Source: Nitrosopumilus sp. BACL13 MAG-121220-bin23 (GTDB lineage Archaea; Thermoproteota; Nitrososphaeria; Nitrososphaerales; Nitrosopumilaceae). Taken from it: a stretch of 6,295 nt of DNA. Of this stretch, positions 1-4,225 are shown in pieces. The stretch spans positions 1-6,295 of the forward strand of contig LIAL01000064.1 in NCBI GenBank assembly GCA_001437625.1. Direction: 5' to 3'. The translations under genes and the position numbers were made by a program. The notes beneath the pieces are model-generated. The model saw only the letters and a list, made by a program, of their open reading frames with translations. It was not told where the DNA came from and searched no databases. The first letter of the stretch is position 1. Each line of letters starts with the position of its first letter.

Positions 1-1
1 C

Positions 2-904
2 TTAAAAATTAAATAATTCATTTAAAGGAAAATGAAATGCAGCGTCTAATGCAACTGCAACAAAAATTATAGTTAGATAAGGCGCAGTTACTTTGTATGC
101 TTTCCAAGCAAATGCAGATGTAGGTGTTTTTGTTAATTTATAATGATATACAAGCATCAAGCCACCAGATACAGATGCAATTACAGTGTAAACAACTCCC
201 AGCCCATCAGGAATTAATACAAGTAACAAAGAATATGGGATTAAGATCAAAGTATTTCCTAAAATAAATTTAGATGTTTTTTGCATTCCAATTACAACAG
301 GCAACATAGGAACTCCAGCTTGTGCATATTCATCTTTAATTTTCATTGCAAGACACCAAAAGTGAGAAGGAGTCCAGACAAATACTAAAAAGCCAACTAG
401 AAATCCTAGTAAATCCATACTACCAGTTGCAGCTGACCATCCAGCCCAAGCAGCAGCACTACCAGCAATTCCACCAATTACAATGTTAGATGTATATCGA
501 CGTTTGAGCCAAACTGTGTAAATTATCACATAAGAAAATATTCCTACAGCAATAAAGAAAGCAGATAATGGATTTAATGCAAAGAGACCATAGATTACAG
601 AAATACAACTTACAACCAAACCATATAACAAAACACGGGATGCAGTCATACGTCCAGAGGGGATAGGTCTAGTACTAGTTCTAGTCATTTTAGGATCAAT
701 ATCTCTATCATAATAGTGATTTAATGCGCTGGATCCTGCAGATGCCAAACCTCCAGCTATTATAATATGTAAATAGTCAAGATATTGTAGTGGTTCTGAA
801 CCAGAAACTAATTTACTTGCAGCATACATGGATGTAACTGCAGTAATTACTAAAAGAACAACAATTCGAGGTTTAGATATTTCTATTATTTCATTAATTC
901 CCAA
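2..904 (-). CDS. ctaB: Heme O synthase (protoheme IX farnesyltransferase)
   Basis: Integral membrane prenyltransferase of the UbiA/CtaB family that adds a farnesyl group to protoheme IX to make heme O, the precursor of heme A-type cofactors of heme-copper oxidases. Seen in the 300-residue product: the Asp-rich prenyl-diphosphate/Mg site NHYYDRDID (62-70) followed by KMTRTSTRPIPSGR (72-85); the CtaB-type KRRYTSNIVIGGIAGS stretch (135-149); and HFWCLAMKIKDEYAQAGVPM (181-200), very like the family's second Asp-containing region. About eight or nine hydrophobic segments span the rest. Length is normal for the family. The start is TTG at 902-904: an in-frame stop lies only about 30 nt upstream with no ATG between, and a TATA-like element sits 28 nt before it. 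The family's usual Pro pair after the AGS stretch is replaced by Ala residues (AAAWAGW). It is divergent from a copper protein gene, consistent with terminal oxidase maturation. The stop codon is at 2-4, so the gene is complete. Confidence 0.95.
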   Translation of the reverse strand: MGINEIIEISKPRIVVLLVITAVTSMYAASKLVSGSEPLQYLDYLHIIIAGGLASAGSSALNHYYDRDIDPKMTRTSTRPIPSGRMTASRVLLYGLVVSCISVIYGLFALNPLSAFFIAVGIFSYVIIYTVWLKRRYTSNIVIGGIAGSAAAWAGWSAATGSMDLLGFLVGFLVFVWTPSHFWCLAMKIKDEYAQAGVPMLPVVIGMQKTSKFILGNTLILIPYSLLLVLIPDGLGVVYTVIASVSGGLMLVYHYKLTKTPTSAFAWKAYKVTAPYLTIIFVAVALDAAFHFPLNELFNF

Positions 905-929
905 GTTAATTGACAGAGTTGTAAAGCCG

Positions 930-940
930 TTTTATTCCTT
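930..940 (-). promoter_or_regulatory. BRE/TATA promoter of ctaB
   Basis: On the minus strand the sequence reads AAGGAATAAAA: a purine-rich BRE-like part followed by an A/T TATA-like core. The core lies about 28 nt before the TTG at 904, so transcription should start at or a few bases before the start codon, giving a leaderless or nearly leaderless mRNA. It is the mirror copy of the element at 964-974 serving the divergent gene. Confidence 0.6.
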
Positions 941-963
941 GTTGTAGATCCACCAGATTTCAA

Positions 964-974
964 AAGGAATAAGT
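964..974 (+). promoter_or_regulatory. BRE/TATA promoter of the cupredoxin-JAMM operon
   Basis: AAGGAATAAGT lies upstream of the ATG at 1000. Its first nine bases (964-972) are identical to the element on the opposite strand (940-932), and both end exactly 28 nt from their start codons. Purine-rich BRE plus A/T core at this distance is typical of archaeal promoters with very short leaders. Confidence 0.6.
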
Positions 975-999
975 ATCTCACACCTACCAGCTAATTTTA

Positions 1000-2091
1000 A
1001 TGAGTAATTGGGACTTAATGATGCCAGGAATGGGTCTCACAGGTATTGGATTAGCAGGCCTCATACTATCATATGCAGGAATTGCACATACATTCATCGA
1101 CGGAATGCATGCATTAACAGGTCTAACCATGTTTGTAGGATTAATTTTCTTAGCAGCAGGTATCTTAGACGGAGGAATTTCAACAAGTAAGAGAGCAAAA
1201 ATAACAACTTTGATAATTGTAGCAATTTCATTAGGATTTGGATTATATGCATTAGTTACCATGAATACTTCAGACTTTACACTTACAGTAGTACTAATTT
1301 TATTAGCAGTTGCACTTCCAGCATTAATAATCGGATATCTTGCAATGAAAAAACCAGGTAGTATAAAACCAATAGGATTAGTACTTGGGCTGGCAGTAGC
1401 TAGTGCAATGGTAATTTGGGTTACAGCTGGATCAATGAATTCAGAGGATACAGAAATGGTTCAAGAAATGATAGATGAGGAAGTAGCTGAGGGATTAGCA
1501 GTAGCACCAATTTTTACAATTGATATTCTTAAAGATTCAGCTCAACAAGGCAATCCAGACTATAGTCCAGATAGAGCAATAGTAACACAAGGGTACACAA
1601 TTGAATGGGTAAATGAAGATGTTGCACCACATACAGTTACTAGTGGAGTAGATTATGGAGAAACATTTGATTCAAGTTTAATCAGTGCAGGGGGAAAATT
1701 TACTTTAGATACAACTAATTTAGAAATTGGAGAACACGAATACTTGTGTATAGTACATCCTTGGATGATTGCAACAGTAGTAATTGAAGCCCCAAAAGAA
1801 GCAACTAAAATTATAATTCCAGAAGGAGCAGCAATTCCAGAAGATGGAAAAATATTCTACAATCCAGAAACAATCAACATTTCAACTGGAACAACAGTTG
1901 AATGGGTAAATGAAGATGCAGCAATGCATACGGTAACATCAGGAATTCCAGCAAGTGGATCTGACGGAGTGTTTGATTCAGAAATATTAAACATTGGAGA
2001 TACATATCAATTTACATTTGCAGATGTAGACAATTATGATTATTATTGTATTTTACATCCATGGATGATTGGAACTGTTAACGTAGAATAG
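1000..2091 (+). CDS. Membrane-anchored protein with two type 1 copper (plastocyanin-like) domains
   Basis: Probable electron-transfer blue copper protein fixed in the cytoplasmic membrane. The 363-residue product has an N-terminal block of about five hydrophobic helices (roughly 11-33, 37-57, 67-88, 93-115, 122-144), an acidic linker (147-165), then two tandem cupredoxin domains. Domain 1 (about 170-263) shows the ligand set H211, C250, H253, M256 in HTVTSG and YLCIVHPWM; domain 2 (about 268-363) shows H310, C350, H353, M356 in HTVTSG and YYCILHPWM. Both domains therefore keep a full mononuclear copper site. The copper domains should face outside the membrane (inference from the family). Ammonia-oxidising archaea are known for many plastocyanin-like carriers in place of cytochrome c; the neighbouring heme O synthase suggests service to the terminal oxidase, but the partner is not shown by sequence. 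The ATG at 1000 fits the promoter at 964. The JAMM gene follows 2 nt after the stop. Confidence 0.9.
   Translation: MSNWDLMMPGMGLTGIGLAGLILSYAGIAHTFIDGMHALTGLTMFVGLIFLAAGILDGGISTSKRAKITTLIIVAISLGFGLYALVTMNTSDFTLTVVLILLAVALPALIIGYLAMKKPGSIKPIGLVLGLAVASAMVIWVTAGSMNSEDTEMVQEMIDEEVAEGLAVAPIFTIDILKDSAQQGNPDYSPDRAIVTQGYTIEWVNEDVAPHTVTSGVDYGETFDSSLISAGGKFTLDTTNLEIGEHEYLCIVHPWMIATVVIEAPKEATKIIIPEGAAIPEDGKIFYNPETINISTGTTVEWVNEDAAMHTVTSGIPASGSDGVFDSEILNIGDTYQFTFADVDNYDYYCILHPWMIGTVNVE
1601..1621 (+). repeat. Direct repeat copy 1 in tandem cupredoxin domains
   Basis: This 21-nt stretch recurs without mismatch at 1898-1918. It encodes EWVNED at the start of the first-histidine region of copper domain 1. 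Identity extending to synonymous positions points to an internal duplication, or later gene conversion, behind the two domains. Confidence 0.75.
1898..1918 (+). repeat. Direct repeat copy 2 in tandem cupredoxin domains
   Basis: Second exact copy of the 21-nt stretch at 1601-1621, encoding EWVNED of copper domain 2. The HPWMI segments of the two domains (near 1756-1770 and 2056-2070) are also almost the same at the DNA level. Confidence 0.75.
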
Positions 2092-2093
2092 AT

Positions 2094-2486
2094 TTGCAGA
2101 GAATTATTTTAAAACAATCAGATAAAAAAATTCTATCACAGTATTCAGAAAATCAAAAACCTAATGAAGCGTGTGGGATATTATTTGGTAAAAATAACCA
2201 AGTTCTAGACATATTTTTAACTGAAAATACGGATGAATCACCAGTAAATTTTACAATTTCAAATGAGCAATTAATAGAAGGGTATAAAATTGCTGAACAA
2301 AAAAAAATGGATGTTATAGGAATATTTCATTCACATCCTAATTCAGATGCATTTCCTTCAAGTACAGATAAAAAATTTATGCATAGTAATCCAGTAGTGT
2401 GGATAATTTATTCAGGGATTAACAAAAACTTCAAAGCACATATTCTTGAATCAGATAGTGTAGAAATTCAAATTGATGAAAAATAA
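2094..2486 (+). CDS. JAMM/MPN-family (M67) zinc metalloprotease, single domain
   Basis: A 130-residue protein of the Mov34/MPN/PAD-1 class, whose members cut isopeptide or peptide bonds next to ubiquitin-like proteins. The full catalytic signature is present: E25 in NEACGILFG, then H79-S-H81-P with S89 and D92 (HxHPx7SxxD), giving the zinc ligands H79, H81 and D92. Length is that of a bare JAMM core. Plausible roles by homology are removal of ubiquitin-like/SAMP modifiers, or processing of a sulfur-carrier protein as in CysO-type pathways; no ubiquitin-like or MoaD/ThiS gene is in the window to decide. The start is TTG at 2094, 2 nt after the cupredoxin stop; there is no better start before the conserved E25 region and no clear Shine-Dalgarno, so translation probably depends on coupling to the upstream gene. 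Confidence 0.88.
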   Translation: MQRIILKQSDKKILSQYSENQKPNEACGILFGKNNQVLDIFLTENTDESPVNFTISNEQLIEGYKIAEQKKMDVIGIFHSHPNSDAFPSSTDKKFMHSNPVVWIIYSGINKNFKAHILESDSVEIQIDEK

Positions 2487-2521
2487 TATCATCTAAATAT
2501 AATAATAGACAATTATCTTTT

Positions 2522-2533
2522 GGATTAAATATC
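2522..2533 (+). promoter_or_regulatory. TATA promoter of the DUF2024 gene
   Basis: GGATTAAATATC has an A/T core centred near 2528, about 26 nt before the ATG at 2553, which predicts a leaderless transcript starting at the start codon. Confidence 0.6.
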
Positions 2534-2536
2534 CCC

Positions 2537-2543
2537 TTTTTTT
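2537..2543 (+). terminator. Oligo-T tract, possible terminator for the cupredoxin-JAMM operon
   Basis: A run of seven T residues about 50 nt after the JAMM stop could end the upstream transcript, as archaeal RNA polymerase often stops on oligo-T without a hairpin. It lies between the TATA box and the ATG of the next gene, so it would sit outside that gene's mRNA if that mRNA is leaderless. Confidence 0.35.
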
Positions 2544-2552
2544 AGTAAAAGT

Positions 2553-2810
2553 ATGGAAATTCACGTATACGACACTTATGTCAAAGCAGCTGATGGTCAC
2601 ACCATGCACTTTGATGTAATTACTGGTGAAAAAGATCATCCTAAAGCCATTGAATTTGGTAAGGAATGGTTAACAGAGATAGGTGAAGCAGAAGCAGAAA
2701 TGACACAAAATGAATGCACATTCTGTCACTCACAATCTTGCCCAGAACCTGTAGAACAGGCAATTAAGGAAAAAGGTTATTTCATTCAAAAGATGGAAGG
2801 CTGTCCTTAA
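2553..2810 (+). CDS. DUF2024 family protein
   Basis: A small soluble 85-residue protein of unknown biochemical function, recognised by the DUF2024 pattern: MEIHVYDTYVKAADGHTMHF at the N-terminus, a central FGKEWL segment (35-40), a Cys cluster C55-T-F-C58-H59-S-Q-S-C63, and the C-terminal GYFIQKMEGC (75-84). Length matches the family. The Cys/His cluster could bind a metal or act in redox chemistry (inference). To my knowledge the family is mostly bacterial, so its presence in an archaeal-looking setting may reflect transfer, although codon use looks like its neighbours. It has its own TATA box and a T-rich tract after the stop, so it is probably a single-gene transcript. Confidence 0.85.
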   Translation: MEIHVYDTYVKAADGHTMHFDVITGEKDHPKAIEFGKEWLTEIGEAEAEMTQNECTFCHSQSCPEPVEQAIKEKGYFIQKMEGCP

Positions 2811-2813
2811 ACA

Positions 2814-2828
2814 TTTTTTTTCTTTCTT
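2814..2828 (+). terminator. T-rich terminator after the DUF2024 gene
   Basis: Immediately after the DUF2024 stop codon are eight T residues, then short T runs broken only by C. This is a typical hairpin-less archaeal terminator. Some transcripts may still read through into the small gene at 2867. Confidence 0.5.
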
Positions 2829-2866
2829 AACAAATGGTTTTTAGGTAAAAATATCATAGAAACGTC

Positions 2867-3055
2867 ATGGATGAACAAAAATATGCAAAGTGGACAGTTG
2901 AAGGAGATAAAAAAACAAAATGGAATTGTGGATGTTGTCAGACAGCAGATAATTATTTTAAATTTTGTAACATACACAATGATATTTTACAAAAAGCAAT
3001 TCAAGATAAAATAGATGATTTAGATATGACGTTAGTAATTGAAAAAAAGAAATAG
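2867..3055 (+). CDS. Small Cys/His-rich protein, unknown function
   Basis: I do not recognise this 62-residue protein. It carries a compact possible metal site: C21, C23 and C24 (WNCGCC), then C34 and H37 (KFCNIH), giving CxCCx9CxxH, followed by a predicted amphipathic helix (about 38-50) and a Lys-rich tail. W9 and W19 flank the motif. It could be a small zinc-binding or Fe-S adaptor, but nothing shows a partner. That it is real is suggested by an ATG start, ordered Cys/His spacing, a coding-like acidic/basic composition and the same orientation as the DUF2024 gene 56 nt upstream. A second ATG at 2871 is in another frame. No convincing TATA box lies at the expected distance (near 2841 there is only a T-rich stretch), so it may depend on read-through. 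Confidence 0.65.
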   Translation: MDEQKYAKWTVEGDKKTKWNCGCCQTADNYFKFCNIHNDILQKAIQDKIDDLDMTLVIEKKK

Positions 3056-3066
3056 AGTACAGCAAG

Positions 3067-3083
3067 TATTGTAACAAACAATA
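3067..3083. repeat. Short inverted repeat (6-bp stem, 5-nt loop)
   Basis: TATTGT at 3067-3072 and ACAATA at 3078-3083 can pair around the loop AACAA. It begins 12 nt after the stop of the Cys-rich gene. It may help stabilise or end the transcript, but the stem is short, A/T-rich and not followed by a T run. Confidence 0.35.
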
Positions 3084-3085
3084 CA

Positions 3086-3101
3086 TCATCAATATTGATG
3101 A
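3086..3101. repeat. 16-bp perfect palindrome
   Basis: TCATCAATATTGATGA is its own reverse complement over all 16 bases. It lies in the gap between the converging Cys-rich gene and the HExxH gene, 2 nt after the inverted repeat at 3067-3083. The shape suits a homodimeric DNA-binding protein, but no promoter or start codon is placed for classic operator control. It could also be chance in A/T-rich sequence. Confidence 0.5.
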
Positions 3102-3190
3102 AGGGATATGACAGTAAAATACCAATAGTAACTTCACATGTTAATAATCTAGCTATAATTATGAGGCTCTAAAATTCCTAAAAATATAAA

Positions 3191-3568
3191 TCAAAAAGAG
3201 GAAGTTTTACTTCTTTTTACATACGGTGAAAAAGTTTTACCACGAAGCCCTTGTCGGACTAATTTATTGAATCTTTTTCCATGAGCAAGATAAGGAAATC
3301 GCATATGGATTAATTCATGAACAATGGTGTTTTCAAGGGTTTTTTCATCAGGGATTTTTCGAACATTGATAAAAACTAAATTATGCTGAAGATACGATAC
3401 ACCATAATATTTGTAAGCAGATGTACGTCTGCCTTCAGTCATTTCTTTAGGAGCATCAAGTACTTCTTTAGTTGCTAACAAAATTACAGGTTCAGAAATT
3501 GAAAACCTTTGTGAGTAAACTCCAACTTTCTCTAAAATTTTTAATTTAAGTTCAGGATCAAGTTTCAC
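3191..3568 (-). CDS. SprT/YgjP-like zinc metalloprotein (HExxH)
   Basis: A 125-residue single-domain protein with the zincin motif H84-E85-L-I-H88 inside ENTIVHELIHMRF, followed by H96-G-K-R-F100. This gives HExxHx7HG with the trailing Phe, as in SprT and YgjP (DUF45)-type minimal metallopeptidases. H84, H88 and H96 are the likely zinc ligands and E85 the catalytic base. There is no signal peptide or membrane helix, so it should be cytoplasmic. SprT-like proteins act on DNA-protein crosslinks in eukaryotes (SPRTN); the role of the short archaeal forms is unknown and that link is only an analogy. The start is GTG at 3566-3568, bounded by an in-frame stop a few codons upstream; a TATA-like box at 3590-3600 supports it. 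It appears monocistronic. The Lys/Arg-rich C-terminus (KRSKTSSF) is short. Confidence 0.78.
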   Translation of the reverse strand: MKLDPELKLKILEKVGVYSQRFSISEPVILLATKEVLDAPKEMTEGRRTSAYKYYGVSYLQHNLVFINVRKIPDEKTLENTIVHELIHMRFPYLAHGKRFNKLVRQGLRGKTFSPYVKRSKTSSF

Positions 3569-3588
3569 AATTATTTATGAAACAATTC

Positions 3589-3600
3589 ATGTTTATCTTG
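3589..3600 (-). promoter_or_regulatory. TATA promoter of the HExxH metalloprotein gene
   Basis: The minus strand reads CAAGATAAACAT, with an A/T core centred about 26 nt before the GTG at 3568. This predicts a leaderless transcript and separates this gene from the mrp operon upstream. Confidence 0.45.
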
Positions 3601-3655
3601 AAATGTCAATTGTTGTGAGATGTTTAGTTGATTTTGATTCTACAGAATGAGTAAT

Positions 3656-3720
3656 AAAAGGGTCAGAAGTTATGTGGGGTAATCATCAATCATACAGCCA
3701 CCGTCTCATCATATCCCAAT
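3656..3720 (-). ncRNA. Candidate C/D box guide sRNA
   Basis: On the minus strand, directly after the dephospho-CoA kinase stop, the boxes of an archaeal C/D sRNA appear in order: GGG (3717-3715), C box ATGATGA (3712-3706), an 8-nt guide GACGGTGG (3705-3698), a degenerate D' box CTGT (3697-3694), a 4-nt spacer, C' box TTGATGA (3689-3683), a 16-nt guide TTACCCCACATAACTT (3682-3667), D box CTGA (3666-3663), then CCC (3662-3660), which can pair with the GGG, and TTTTATT (3659-3653) as a possible stop. Such RNAs, bound by L7Ae, Nop5 and fibrillarin, direct 2'-O-methylation of rRNA or tRNA at the base paired five positions upstream of the D box; here that would be a U in a target like AAGUUAUGUGGGGU. 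The size of about 60 nt is typical. The D' box and first guide are weaker than usual. No target has been verified. Confidence 0.5.
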
Positions 3721-4214
3721 TACTTCATTAGATCAAGTAAAGCTTGGGCTTTATTTCTAATTTCTGTAGTAATTTGTACTAAAACCAGTCCTTTATTGGG
3801 TTGACCATACAAAATAACTGAATTTTCGGGAGCATGTATACAAACAGGTAATACAAGTAAATCTTCTTCACCATTCACAGTTAATCGAATAGGAGGATTC
3901 AAGCTAAATGCTTTTTTAATTACTTCAATACTTTCCAAAGTGATTTCAGCTGCAGGATTATCAATCTTTAATTCAAAGGCACTTCCAAGTTTGAGAATAT
4001 CTCGTTTTATTCTTTTTTCTAAACCATCAATAATTTGCAATGACGGGATTAAATCAAAATCAATCATTTTTTCAGTAGTTCTATCTCCAACTGTAATTAT
4101 GTAAGAGTCATCTGAAAGATATTTTTGAATATTTGCTTTATTGTCTTGGCCAATAGGCAATAATATGCCCAAAGGAATTTTCAATTGGTCTCTTAAAGAA
4201 TCAGGTAATTTCAC
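3720..4214 (-). CDS. GTP-dependent dephospho-CoA kinase (DUF359 family)
   Basis: Catalyses the last step of coenzyme A synthesis in archaea, phosphorylating the 3'-hydroxyl of dephospho-CoA with GTP; the family is unrelated to bacterial CoaE. The 164-residue length fits. Family marks seen are PLGILLPIG (14-22), VGDRTTEKM (42-50), PSLQIIDGLEKR (57-68), IDNPAAEIT (84-92), VNGEEDLLVLPVCIHAP (113-129) and VILYGQPNKGLVLV (133-146); the acidic GD, DG and EED positions are the likely nucleotide/metal contacts. The start is GTG at 4212-4214, 11 nt after the mrp stop, with no obvious Shine-Dalgarno; it is evidently the second gene of an mrp operon. In many other archaea this family lies beside spt4, which here is about 1.9 kb away on the other strand. 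The candidate C/D sRNA begins at its stop codon. Confidence 0.9.
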   Translation of the reverse strand: MKLPDSLRDQLKIPLGILLPIGQDNKANIQKYLSDDSYIITVGDRTTEKMIDFDLIPSLQIIDGLEKRIKRDILKLGSAFELKIDNPAAEITLESIEVIKKAFSLNPPIRLTVNGEEDLLVLPVCIHAPENSVILYGQPNKGLVLVQITTEIRNKAQALLDLMK

Positions 4215-4225
4215 AGGAATCGCAA

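Noticed and set aside
984..1262. Minus-strand open frame of 92 codons
   Set aside because: It lies opposite the start of the cupredoxin gene, whose membrane helices and copper ligands are clear; the antisense product has no recognisable feature.
3084..3101. Second C/D sRNA from the TGATGA near the palindrome
   Set aside because: A C-like box is present on either strand, but no CTGA D box follows at a usable distance.
3603..3682. Two tiny plus-strand frames (15 and 11 codons) in the gap between the HExxH gene and the kinase gene
   Set aside because: They are too short, have no ribosome site or promoter at a sensible distance, and the second overlaps the candidate C/D sRNA on the other strand.
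3660..3717. tRNA in the same gap, suggested by flanking GGG and CCC
   Set aside because: There is no T-loop GTTCRANNC, no D-loop pattern and no 7-bp acceptor stem; the C/D box reading explains the sequence better.
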